Assembly: GCA_016929205.1 (NCBI GenBank)
Contig: JAFGJF010000167.1
Location: 1 to 8,854, forward strand
DNA from: Anaerolineae bacterium
GTDB lineage: Bacteria > Chloroflexota > Anaerolineae > JAFGEY01
Reading direction: 5' to 3'
DNA: 8,854 nt
The notes under the pieces are model-generated. The model worked only from the letters and a program-made list of their open reading frames with translations. It had not been told where the DNA came from and made no database searches. Each line of letters starts with the position of its first letter. Positions within the stretch are counted from its first letter, which is position 1. Below are positions 1 through 6,959 of this stretch, piece after piece. A program made the translations under genes and the position numbers.

Positions 1-216
1 CCCGTAGGTCAGCGACCTGGCGTCTTCAACCGTCGTCACAGACGGGGCCAGAATCAGACCGATGAACAGGTTATTCAGGGCAAAGATCAGGAACAACATG
101 CCCAAATGGCGGTTGGCCGGGCTTCGAAAGTTGAGTGCCAACACGTATAAAGTCAGGATGAACCCGATCAGGGACAAGACCAAACTCACAATTCGAAGCA
201 CGAGATCCAGGTTCAT
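1..216 (-). CDS. Membrane sensor protein, N-terminal fragment (cut by window edge)
   Basis: Only the first 72 codons are present. The protein begins MNLDLVLRIVSLVLSLIGF and shows two hydrophobic helices, about residues 5-27 and 37-57, separated by a short polar loop (NFRSPANRH). A helix, an 'RSPANR'-type loop and a second helix are typical of the multi-helix N-terminal bundle found in many bacterial sensor histidine kinases (7TM type), but too little remains to assign a family. The start is secure: the ATG overlaps the upstream TGA as ATGA, and an excellent Shine-Dalgarno (GGAGGAGGTG) sits 5 bases before it. Translation is therefore probably coupled to the upstream Cache-GAF gene. By context it is either another member of the same sensor family or the kinase partner of the set; the sequence here cannot decide. 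Confidence 0.8.
   Translation of the reverse strand, partial: MNLDLVLRIVSLVLSLIGFILTLYVLALNFRSPANRHLGMLFLIFALNNLFIGLILAPSVTTVEDARSLTYG
213..216 (-). promoter_or_regulatory. ATGA stop-start overlap (translational coupling)
   Basis: The TGA ending the 648-residue sensor and the ATG of the next gene share bases as ATGA. Such overlaps usually mean coupled translation and a matched output of the two proteins. Confidence 0.85.
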
Positions 217-2159
217 GGGCGCACCTCCTCCGGCCGGACACCACCAGCCCTTTGATTGCTCTCTCCCATTCCCAGCCGCACCTCGACAACATCCGCGTCG
301 AGGGCCAGCCCCATCTCGCGCGCCGCGGTCTGCAAGATGGCATTCATATCCAACGACTCGCGCACGCGGGCAGTCACCTGGCCGATCAATTGCTCGCGCG
401 CCGCACGCTGCCGCGTATCCTGGTACAGCCGCGCGCTTTCCAGGGCCACACCAAGCTGCTCGGTCAGCGTCTCGATCAGGTCAACCTGTTCCGGCGTCCA
501 CGCCCCTTGCTCGCCACGAGGACGCACGTCGATCAGCCCAATCACCTGGCCATGCAGCTGGATCGGCACGGTCACGGCTCCATCCTGAGTTCGAGCAGCC
601 TGTGCCGTTTGTACCGCAACTTGCATCTGCGGCTCCCACAGATCGCCGGCAGGAGACGTTCCCTGCTCGTCGCTGATAAATCCCAGGCCGGATTCGACGT
701 CGATCAACCGCCGCCACGCGTCACGGCCCAACTGGCCATAGGCACGCTGTGCGGCGCTCAACCCTTCCCCAGCCTGCCGGAACAAGCGGGCGTTGCTGAT
801 CGCCAAAGCAACCTGGTCGGACAGGGCCTGCAGCACGCGCACATCACTCTCGGTGAACGCTTCGGCTTGTTTACTCTGCACGTCGAGGACGCCGATCATT
901 TCCCCGCGCGCGCGCAAGGGCAGCGCCAGCTCGGAACGCGTCTCGCTCAGATCCGGGTTGTCAAAATGCGCCGCGTCCACGCCCACGTCCAAGGCCAGGC
1001 GATGCTCCCCCGAGGCGGCGACGATACCCACAATCCCTTGCCCCTCGCCGCCGGTTCCGACCCGCAGCCGGTGGTTTCGGGCCAACATACGCCGCCCACC
1101 CTCGCTGGACGCGGCCTGCAACTCGGCCCACTGTCCGCTGGCGTCGATCGTAAAGAGCCCAGTATGGTACACATCAAACTGCTTGCTCACCAGGTCGACC
1201 ACGCTCGACAACAGGTCCTCGATGTCGAGCACCGAGGCTGCGCTGCGGGCGACGACGGCCATCGCCTCCTGGTAGCGGATCTGGCGCGTCAAGTGCGCCG
1301 TCCGTTCCGCCACCTGTTCTTCCAAACCCGCAACCAATTCACGGGCACGGTGCGTCATGCCGTACAGCGCGCGGTCCAAGACCCCCAATTCATCCTGGCG
1401 GTTTGAAGGTTGAATGGCTTCCCAATCGCCCTCCATCACCCGCGTCGCCGACAGCGCCATTCTTTGGATCGGGGCGGTAAACCACATTGCGACCAAAAAG
1501 ACCACGCCCAGGGCAACGACGGCCATGATCGCCGAGACAAATAAGAAATTGCGCCTGACGCGACCGAATATCTGCCCGAACTCGTCCATCATCCCCTGCG
1601 CCGGCTGTGTAAATTCGTCGACGTAGGTCGTGGCGGCGACTCGCAGCGGCGTGCCCTCCACCGGCAGCACGGCCATAAACTTGCGCCGGATCGTCCCATC
1701 GGCATCTTCCCAATTGTAATAGCCTTCGGCCGGTGAACCGTCCAGCGAGGCCTCAAAGATGGCCCAGAACTCGGGCAGCGAATCGGCCAGGGTCGACATG
1801 TCCATGCCCACCATGCCGGGGTTGGCATGGAAATGGGTGATCGCATTGGCATCAAAGACGGCGGTATAGCCGGTCTGTCCGACCGGTTGGACGGATAGCA
1901 GGGTCAGTTCTCGATCGGCTTCCAGAGCCGTCAAATCGCCGAGATCGATTTCGGGATGATAGGCCAGGTGCCCGGCAATCAACAGCGCCGTCGAACGCGC
2001 CTTTTCACGGATGCTGGTTCTGGCAATTTCCTCCATCGTCGCCTCGCCGCTCTGCACGACGAGATCCTGCATCTGCGTCGTCACCCCCCACAGCGCGATC
2101 AAACTGGGCGCAACAGCCAGCAGGACAAGAATCAGAATCAGCCGTATTCGAATACTCAT
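213..2159 (-). CDS. Cache-HAMP-GAF-GAF membrane sensor lacking a catalytic domain
   Basis: A 648-residue receptor. Residues 1-6 (MSIRIR) and helix 7-26 form an uncleaved signal anchor. Residues about 30-195 are a Cache-type extracytoplasmic sensor, recognised from GQTGYTAVFD, a following HANPGMVGMD stretch and ATTYVDEFTQP. A second helix spans about 204-228, followed by HAMP (about 228-280, with DELGVLDRAL) and a coiled coil (EEQVAERTAHL). GAF1 is about 298-460, with the family signature NPDLSETRSELALPLRARG. A compact second GAF-like module (about 471-577) starts QRAYGQLGRDAW and contains VPIQLHGQVIGLIDVR. The protein ends with the conserved tail RAAREQLIGQVTARVRES and a short polar extension. 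No H-box, HATPase, GGDEF or methylation region is visible, so it should sense and relay rather than catalyse. It contains no cysteine. The start overlaps the upstream stop (ATGA); the downstream gene starts in its own stop. Confidence 0.92.
   Translation of the reverse strand: MSIRIRLILILVLLAVAPSLIALWGVTTQMQDLVVQSGEATMEEIARTSIREKARSTALLIAGHLAYHPEIDLGDLTALEADRELTLLSVQPVGQTGYTAVFDANAITHFHANPGMVGMDMSTLADSLPEFWAIFEASLDGSPAEGYYNWEDADGTIRRKFMAVLPVEGTPLRVAATTYVDEFTQPAQGMMDEFGQIFGRVRRNFLFVSAIMAVVALGVVFLVAMWFTAPIQRMALSATRVMEGDWEAIQPSNRQDELGVLDRALYGMTHRARELVAGLEEQVAERTAHLTRQIRYQEAMAVVARSAASVLDIEDLLSSVVDLVSKQFDVYHTGLFTIDASGQWAELQAASSEGGRRMLARNHRLRVGTGGEGQGIVGIVAASGEHRLALDVGVDAAHFDNPDLSETRSELALPLRARGEMIGVLDVQSKQAEAFTESDVRVLQALSDQVALAISNARLFRQAGEGLSAAQRAYGQLGRDAWRRLIDVESGLGFISDEQGTSPAGDLWEPQMQVAVQTAQAARTQDGAVTVPIQLHGQVIGLIDVRPRGEQGAWTPEQVDLIETLTEQLGVALESARLYQDTRQRAAREQLIGQVTARVRESLDMNAILQTAAREMGLALDADVVEVRLGMGESNQRAGGVRPEEVRP
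217..231 (-). promoter_or_regulatory. Strong ribosome binding site for the gene starting at 216
   Basis: On the minus strand GGAGGAGGTG ends 5 bases before ATG. It contains a full match to the anti-Shine-Dalgarno consensus AGGAGGTG and lies inside the end of the upstream coding region. It is the strongest site in the window. Confidence 0.8.
415..446. repeat. 32-base direct repeat, copy 1 (gene-internal)
   Basis: These bases are identical to 2391-2422. They encode the end of the compact GAF and the start of the tail (ARLYQDT region) in two neighbouring paralogues. Perfect identity, including third codon positions, points to recent duplication or gene conversion rather than only protein-level constraint. 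Confidence 0.85.
2156..2159 (-). promoter_or_regulatory. ATGA stop-start overlap (translational coupling)
   Basis: The TGA of the 996-residue sensor overlaps the ATG of the 648-residue sensor. The ribosome site for the second gene is only moderate (AAGGGGAT at 2166-2173, inside the upstream gene), so re-initiation after termination probably matters. Confidence 0.85.
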
Positions 2160-5146
2160 TGTACCATCCCCTTCGACAAGCGCTGATCGCTCGCGCCACC
2201 TGCCGCCGCATCATCCCCGGCCGGCCGGCCATCCTGCTCCGATCCTGCCAGACGGACCACAACCCGGCCTGCATCCAGCGCCTGGCGGACCTGCTCGGCC
2301 GCCGTCTTGAGCACCATCTCTAGATCCAACGTCTCGCGAATGCGCCCAGATACCTGGCTGACCATCTGCTCGCGGGCCGCGCGCTGCTGTGTATCCTGGT
2401 ACAGCCGCGCGCTTTCCAGGGCGATGCTCAATTGCCCGGTCAATGTCTCCAGCAGGGCAATCTGCTCAGGCGTCCACGCCTCACCGCTCTCGCCTTTGTG
2501 AAAATGCAGCGTCCCCACTACGTGATCGGATTCCTTGATCGGTACGACCAGGATAGTCCCTTCCCGGCTGTTCCCCTGGACGCTTTGCCCGGTCCGTTCG
2601 GCCTCTAGCATTTCTGGGTGCTCGATTCTCTCAGCCAGCGCGACTGACTGTTGAGCGTAGCGAAAGCCCCATTGGGTCCGGGCGCGCAGCAAGTCGGCCC
2701 AAGCCTCGCGGCTCAATTCACCATAGGCGCGGCGCGCCGCCGCCAGGGCCTCCTGCGCTTCGGCGAACAGCGCTGCGTTGTCCAGAGCCACCGCCACCTG
2801 GTCGGCCATCGTCTGCAACACCACAATTGTATCCTCGTCAAAAGCTACCCGCTCGACACTCTGTACCGTCAGCGCGCCGATGACCTTTCCCCGCGAACGC
2901 AACGGCAGCGCCGCCTCAGAACGCGTTTCCGGCAGGTCGGGGTTGGCGAATCGCGCCGCCTCGGCAGCGTCAGCGGCCTTGGTAGCGTCGGCGGCACCCT
3001 CTCCCGCGCCCAAGATGTCGGCTTGACCGGTCGCCACACAGCGCCCGATCATCGATTCACTGTCGGCCCCGACCGGCAGCCTGTGTCCGCGCGCCATCAT
3101 CTTTTGCCCGGCCTCGCCGGTGCCGGCCCGCAGCACGGCCCATCTCTTTGCCCCCGGATGTTCTGCATCCGCTTCTACCAGGAACAAACCGACATAATAG
3201 AGGCCAAACCGTCCTCTGATCAGATCCGCCACGCGCCGCAGCAGCTCGTCCCGATCCAAAATGGATCCCGCCGCCCGGCCCACCTCGGCCGAAGCCGCCA
3301 GGTAAGCGGAGCGCTGCTCCAGGTCGCGGGTACGGGCCTGGACCTGTTGCTCCAGGCCGCCCAGGGTTTCTTGCAGTTCGGCGGTCATATTATTCAGGAC
3401 GGTTGCCAATGAACCAACCTCATCCCTCGTTTCGACTTGTGCTCGTGCCGTCAGGTCGCCCCCGGCGACTTTTTGAGCAACGGCGGTGAGCCGTAAAAGA
3501 GGGGCGACCAATAGCTGTGCCAGAATAACCAGAATGGTAATCACCACGGCGTTAGCCACCACCCCCATCAAGATCATGGTTTGTGACTGAACATTCACGG
3601 CGACCAGTGCTTCGTCGGCATTTTGCCGGAAGGCAACGGCCCAACCCAATTGATTGACGGCAGCAAGAATCGCTTGCTCTGATTCCGAGTACGCTGTCTC
3701 TTTTAAATCTGAATACACGGGGGCATGGCCAACAAGAATCCCGGTGCCGTGTTGATCTTGAGTGACGGTAAAATGGGCTTCTTGATCAACGATCTCCTGG
3801 CGTAGGGCCGGGGGCAGTCCGGCCGAGTTGATCGTCTCTGCGCGCGGGTCAAAGATCACATCTGCTGCGGAATCGAACAAAACGGCGTGTCCGCTCTCAC
3901 CAAGGGTATCCCTGGCAATCAGAGTTTTCAGCGCATCCACGATCAACGTGGAGCGCAGCACACCAATCACCTCACCGCTGTAGCTGGTTATGGGGACACC
4001 GACAAGCAAAGCGGTCGTGCCAGCGCTCTCGTCATATTCTGGCTCGGAGATATAGATCGCGCCTTGACCCTCGTTCCAGGTCGCCTGCCACCAGCCTTCG
4101 TCGGCCTGATCATAGTCGGAAAGCCGATCCGAAGCAGCAACCGTTGCGCCATACCGATCGGTGATGAACACCTCGGTGTGTTCGGGAAGCATTTTCAAAA
4201 AATCCAAAAGACTGTGCGTGACCGAGTTGACGGCCGGATCATCTGAAATAATGCCGAGAATGAACGGATCGTTATCCCCGGCAGCCACCCAGGCTTTATC
4301 GAGTGCCTGGATTTCAGCCTGGATCTCAGCCTGGCTGCCCGAATAAGCGGCGTTACGCTCAGTGACGGACTCTCTTAGCGATTCCGCTAGAGACAGCACT
4401 TGAAGCTGCATCACTTTTTCCCGGAAAAAGCCGGTGATCTGATTTGTATGATCTTGTGCGTGCGACAAAAGTAATTCACCGACCTGGTTGGTCAGCACAG
4501 TTTGGATTGATAGCACAAGAATATAAGAAAATACACCCAGGATAATAAAAACCGTAATGGCAGAAGGAACAGTCAGCTTGACGCGCATCCCACTGCCAGC
4601 CCAGACCTGGTATATCATCACGACGACAAATGCCGCAACCATAACACCGGTGGCGATGGGAGTAAAGGACACAAGCTGTGGCACATCCAATCTGAAAGCC
4701 GGGTTCAACCACTCTAGCGCCAGGGCCATCACAGCGGCAGCCACGCTGAACACAACCGGCCAACGCCGCGAACCGGCGGGTACAACCCAGGCAACAATCA
4801 ATGAGACGAGCAGAATGATAAAAACCGCAGCAGGAATCCCAGCCGCACGAACCAAAAGTGCGGCGACCATTGGGGGCACCACATACCCGAAAAGCAGCCA
4901 TATACCCAAAGCCACTTGTCCGCGCCGGATTTGCCAGATACTGACAAAACCAACCAGTAACACCACACAAGAGAGAACCAACAGGGCAAACAGCTGCCAG
5001 GCCGGTGTTTGAAATATCAGATACAGGATCGCCCCCACAAATGTCAGGCCGGTACCGGCTGTGATGATGGCCGCCCATAAAGCGCGGCGGGCCAGGGTTT
5101 CTTCCCGAGTGGGTGCTTCAGTTTGGCGTTTAAATTCTTCGCTCAT
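2156..5146 (-). CDS. 7TM + double-Cache + HAMP + GAF-GAF membrane sensor, no catalytic domain
   Basis: A 996-residue receptor, the largest in the cluster. Seven hydrophobic helices lie at about 22-45, 50-71, 78-100, 103-122, 129-146, 159-180 and 193-215. An extracytoplasmic double-Cache domain (about 218-515) follows, with landmarks TDRYGATVAASD, ADEGWWQAT, SGEVIGVLRSTL and GESGHAVLFDS. Helix 8 is about 523-548, then HAMP (about 546-600; GGDLTARAQVETRDEVGSL) and a coiled coil. GAF1 is about 615-795 (NPDLPETRSEAALPLRSRG) and the compact GAF about 805-914 (RRAYGELSREAW). The conserved tail and a Gly/Ala-rich end complete it. Seven plus one helices give a consistent topology with the Cache outside and GAFs inside. 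The Cache lacks the Arg-x-Trp-Tyr pattern of amino-acid-binding dCache domains, so its ligand is open. I chose ATG 5146 because GGAGAG lies 6 bases upstream; an in-frame TTG at 5203 would add 19 residues but has no convincing ribosome site. No kinase or other output domain is seen. Confidence 0.92.
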   Translation of the reverse strand: MSEEFKRQTEAPTREETLARRALWAAIITAGTGLTFVGAILYLIFQTPAWQLFALLVLSCVVLLVGFVSIWQIRRGQVALGIWLLFGYVVPPMVAALLVRAAGIPAAVFIILLVSLIVAWVVPAGSRRWPVVFSVAAAVMALALEWLNPAFRLDVPQLVSFTPIATGVMVAAFVVVMIYQVWAGSGMRVKLTVPSAITVFIILGVFSYILVLSIQTVLTNQVGELLLSHAQDHTNQITGFFREKVMQLQVLSLAESLRESVTERNAAYSGSQAEIQAEIQALDKAWVAAGDNDPFILGIISDDPAVNSVTHSLLDFLKMLPEHTEVFITDRYGATVAASDRLSDYDQADEGWWQATWNEGQGAIYISEPEYDESAGTTALLVGVPITSYSGEVIGVLRSTLIVDALKTLIARDTLGESGHAVLFDSAADVIFDPRAETINSAGLPPALRQEIVDQEAHFTVTQDQHGTGILVGHAPVYSDLKETAYSESEQAILAAVNQLGWAVAFRQNADEALVAVNVQSQTMILMGVVANAVVITILVILAQLLVAPLLRLTAVAQKVAGGDLTARAQVETRDEVGSLATVLNNMTAELQETLGGLEQQVQARTRDLEQRSAYLAASAEVGRAAGSILDRDELLRRVADLIRGRFGLYYVGLFLVEADAEHPGAKRWAVLRAGTGEAGQKMMARGHRLPVGADSESMIGRCVATGQADILGAGEGAADATKAADAAEAARFANPDLPETRSEAALPLRSRGKVIGALTVQSVERVAFDEDTIVVLQTMADQVAVALDNAALFAEAQEALAAARRAYGELSREAWADLLRARTQWGFRYAQQSVALAERIEHPEMLEAERTGQSVQGNSREGTILVVPIKESDHVVGTLHFHKGESGEAWTPEQIALLETLTGQLSIALESARLYQDTQQRAAREQMVSQVSGRIRETLDLEMVLKTAAEQVRQALDAGRVVVRLAGSEQDGRPAGDDAAAGGASDQRLSKGMVQ
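2391..2422. repeat. 32-base direct repeat, copy 2 (gene-internal)
   Basis: Identical partner of 415-446, in the equivalent codons of the 996-residue sensor. The homologous stretch in the gene at 5251-6924 (around 5421-5455) matches only in part. Confidence 0.85.
2961..2996. repeat. Degenerate 18-base tandem repeat coding an Ala-rich insert
   Basis: Two 18-base units (2961-2978 and 2979-2996) agree at 14 of 18 positions and encode two six-residue repeats, ADATKA and ADAAEA. They make up an insertion in GAF1 of the 996-residue sensor, just before NPDLPETRSE, where the paralogues are about 11 residues shorter. Confidence 0.7.
4305..4334. repeat. 12-base tandem repeat, 2.5 copies, in the double-Cache region
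   Basis: Units GCCTGGATTTCA and GCCTGGATCTCA, followed by GCCTGG, differ at one base. On the coding strand they give the repeated residues AEIQAEIQA near residue 275 of the 996-residue sensor, in a helix early in the Cache domain. The length is a multiple of three, so the frame is kept. Confidence 0.75.
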
Positions 5147-5250
5147 GGCGAACTCTCCAACTTGATACCGACAAGGATTCTTGTGAATCCAGTTTCTCTC
5201 CAATGGCTTTCTCGATTTGGAACTGACTCACCATACCGCTCTCCGCTGCC
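5147..5250 (-). other. Longest gap in the cluster (104 bases), with a small inverted repeat
   Basis: This is the only gap above 40 bases. On the minus strand it holds GGATTC-ACAA-GAATCC (5175-5190), a perfect 6-base stem with a 4-base loop and no T-run after it. It also holds two copies of TTGGAGAG (5196-5203 and 5153-5160), the second including the ribosome site. I see no convincing promoter. The hairpin is weak; it might affect mRNA processing or start-site access, or be chance. Confidence 0.45.
5153..5158 (-). promoter_or_regulatory. Ribosome binding site that fixes the start at 5146
   Basis: GGAGAG on the minus strand lies 6 bases before ATG 5146. It decides the start in favour of ATG 5146 over an upstream in-frame TTG at 5203, which lacks a good site. 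Confidence 0.7.
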
Positions 5251-6924
5251 TCACTGTTCACCGTCCCTTGTCGATCGCCCCATCTGGACTTCGACCTCGG
5301 CGATATTCAGCGCCTCTCCAATCTCGCGGATGGCGGTCTGCAAAATCGTGTCCATATCCAGCGACTCGCGGATACGCCCCGTTACCTCGCCGATAACCTG
5401 TTCGCGCGCCGCACGCTGCTGCGTATCCTGGTAGAGACGAGCCCCTTCCAAAGCGGTGCTCAACTGCTCGGCCAGCGTCTCAATCGTTTCGGACTCGTCG
5501 GCCGCCCATTCGCCGCCGGGATCCGGTTTGCGGGCCTGGATCGTGCCGATCACCTGCCCACGGACGCGGATCGGGATGTCGAGTGTGGGCAGATCGACGG
5601 CATCCGGCACCGGTTCCGGCTCTTCTCCGGCCGCGCGAACGACACCCTGGTGGCTGCGATAGGCCAGGCCGGTGCGGCCCTGCGCCAACTGCTGCCACGC
5701 CTCCCGGCTCAACTCACCATAGGCACGGCGCTCGGACTCGATGCTGGCCTGTGCTTGCTGGAAAAGCTGGGCGTTGCTGATCGCCAGCGCGATCTGGTCG
5801 GCCAACGTCTGCAGCGTCGCCAGGTCCTGCTCGGTAAACGCCTCCGCTTCTGCGCTCTGCACGTCAAGCACGCCGATAATCTGCCCCCGCGCGCGCAGCG
5901 GCAGCGCCATCTCGGAACGCGTCTCCGGCAAATCCGGATTCTGCATAAACACTGCATCAGTACCCGTGTCGAGGGCAATGCGCGCCTGCCCTCGGTTGGC
6001 GACATACCCGACCATACCCTGGTCCGCCACCCGTAGGCGGTGTCTCCTGGCCAACATACGCCGCCCGCCTTCGCTCGACGCTGCCTGGAGCTCGACCCAC
6101 TCGCCCGAACCGTCGAGCATAAAGATGCCGGTGTGGTAAAAACCAAACTGCTCGCCGACCAGGTTGGCCACGCGTGAAAGCAATTGTCCCACCTCGAGCG
6201 TCGACGCCGCCTCGCGCGCCACCTGGGCCGTAGCTTCGAGATACCTGCTGCGCTGGGCCAGCTCGCGCGTGCGCTGCTCGACCCGATTCTCCAGGGCGAC
6301 CTGCAGCTCGCGCAGCTCCCGGTTGGCCTGAATCTGTGCCTGCTCGTTCCGCCGCGCCCGGTCCAGGCTTTCGTTCATCCGCCCGATCAACAACCACTGC
6401 AAACCGGCGATGACCAGGATAAAGATCGAAAAAAGAATGATCTCTTCCCATTCGGTCATAAAACTGCCCTGGTTGACGATCGTGCCGTTCATTTCCAGAA
6501 TGCCGATGACAACCGCAGCCCCGATCACCAGGACGCTGAAAATCAACGGCGCGCGCCTGCCGAGAGTCAGGCTGGCCAAAATCAGCACCACGGCGTAGGC
6601 GATCATGGCCACGTCGTGCGTACCACCACCTTCCGAGATCAGGTACGTCAACACACCCAGGATGACGATCGGAATCAGAAATCGGGACGGCCATAGCACG
6701 CCACGCCCGAGTAGAAACAGGCTGGCGAGGATAAACAACCCGACGGGCACCAGCGTGGCCACAATATAAGCGCGCCCGCCGACGATGCCTTCTGAAATCA
6801 AGACCGCCACCGTCGCCACCACGGTAACGATGGCGATAGCCCTGAGCATCTGGACGGTGGACTGTCGTTCTCGTTCGCCCGCCGTTTCCTCTGTTGAAAA
6901 CTGATTTTGCATTCTTGAAGACAT
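5251..6924 (-). CDS. Six-helix membrane protein with GAF-GAF module, no catalytic domain
   Basis: A 557-residue protein. A short polar N-terminus (1-25) is followed by about six hydrophobic helices at 28-46, 52-73, 79-97, 104-121, 126-143 and 160-180, with almost no extracytoplasmic loops. The SEGGGTHDVAMIAYAVV stretch between helices 3 and 4 resembles MASE-like or kinase N-terminal bundles, which probably sense in the membrane. A coiled coil spans about 182-230 (RVEQRTRELAQRSRYLE). GAF1 is about 232-392 (NPDLPETRSEMALPLRARG and IIGVLDVQS). The compact GAF is about 399-495, starting RAYGELSREAW; its middle helix, present in the paralogues, is replaced by an acidic, proline-rich EEPEPVPDAVD stretch. 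The tail RAAREQVIGEVTGRIRES ends the protein. It has no cysteine and no catalytic motif. The start ATG 6924 has GAGGT about 7 bases upstream; a second ATG four codons in lacks a good site. Confidence 0.92.
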   Translation of the reverse strand: MSSRMQNQFSTEETAGERERQSTVQMLRAIAIVTVVATVAVLISEGIVGGRAYIVATLVPVGLFILASLFLLGRGVLWPSRFLIPIVILGVLTYLISEGGGTHDVAMIAYAVVLILASLTLGRRAPLIFSVLVIGAAVVIGILEMNGTIVNQGSFMTEWEEIILFSIFILVIAGLQWLLIGRMNESLDRARRNEQAQIQANRELRELQVALENRVEQRTRELAQRSRYLEATAQVAREAASTLEVGQLLSRVANLVGEQFGFYHTGIFMLDGSGEWVELQAASSEGGRRMLARRHRLRVADQGMVGYVANRGQARIALDTGTDAVFMQNPDLPETRSEMALPLRARGQIIGVLDVQSAEAEAFTEQDLATLQTLADQIALAISNAQLFQQAQASIESERRAYGELSREAWQQLAQGRTGLAYRSHQGVVRAAGEEPEPVPDAVDLPTLDIPIRVRGQVIGTIQARKPDPGGEWAADESETIETLAEQLSTALEGARLYQDTQQRAAREQVIGEVTGRIRESLDMDTILQTAIREIGEALNIAEVEVQMGRSTRDGEQ

Positions 6925-6931
6925 CTTGATA

Positions 6932-6937
6932 ACCTCA
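6932..6937 (-). promoter_or_regulatory. Ribosome binding site for the gene starting at 6924
   Basis: TGAGGT on the minus strand lies 7 bases before ATG 6924, in the 35-base gap after the upstream TAA. It supports this ATG over the ATG four codons further in. Confidence 0.6.
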
Positions 6938-6959
6938 TTCTGATCCCGACAAACAGGTC

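Noticed and set aside
252..1406. Long open frame (384 codons) on the plus strand
   Set aside because: It is antisense to the well-supported Cache-GAF gene, its translation is rich in Gln, Arg and His with no recognisable domain, and high-GC coding DNA often leaves such open antisense frames.
2651..3412. Open frame of 253 codons on the plus strand
   Set aside because: Antisense to the GAF region of the 996-residue sensor; no domain and no credible context.
4476..5078. Alternative minus-strand frame of 200 codons
   Set aside because: Lies inside the membrane-helix region of the 996-residue sensor in another frame; its Cys- and Trp-rich translation is typical of a shadow frame.
5175..5190. Inverted repeat as a transcription terminator
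   Set aside because: The stem is only 6 base pairs, half AT, and no T-run follows on the minus strand; the genes on both sides are co-directional and related.
5147..5203. TTG start at 5203 extending the 996-residue protein by 19 residues
   Set aside because: Weak ribosome site, charged non-family extension, and a good GGAGAG directly before ATG 5146.
5205..5300. Internal promoter before the double-Cache gene (TATGGT as a -10 element)
   Set aside because: No acceptable -35 element at the right distance; a single weak hexamer is expected by chance.
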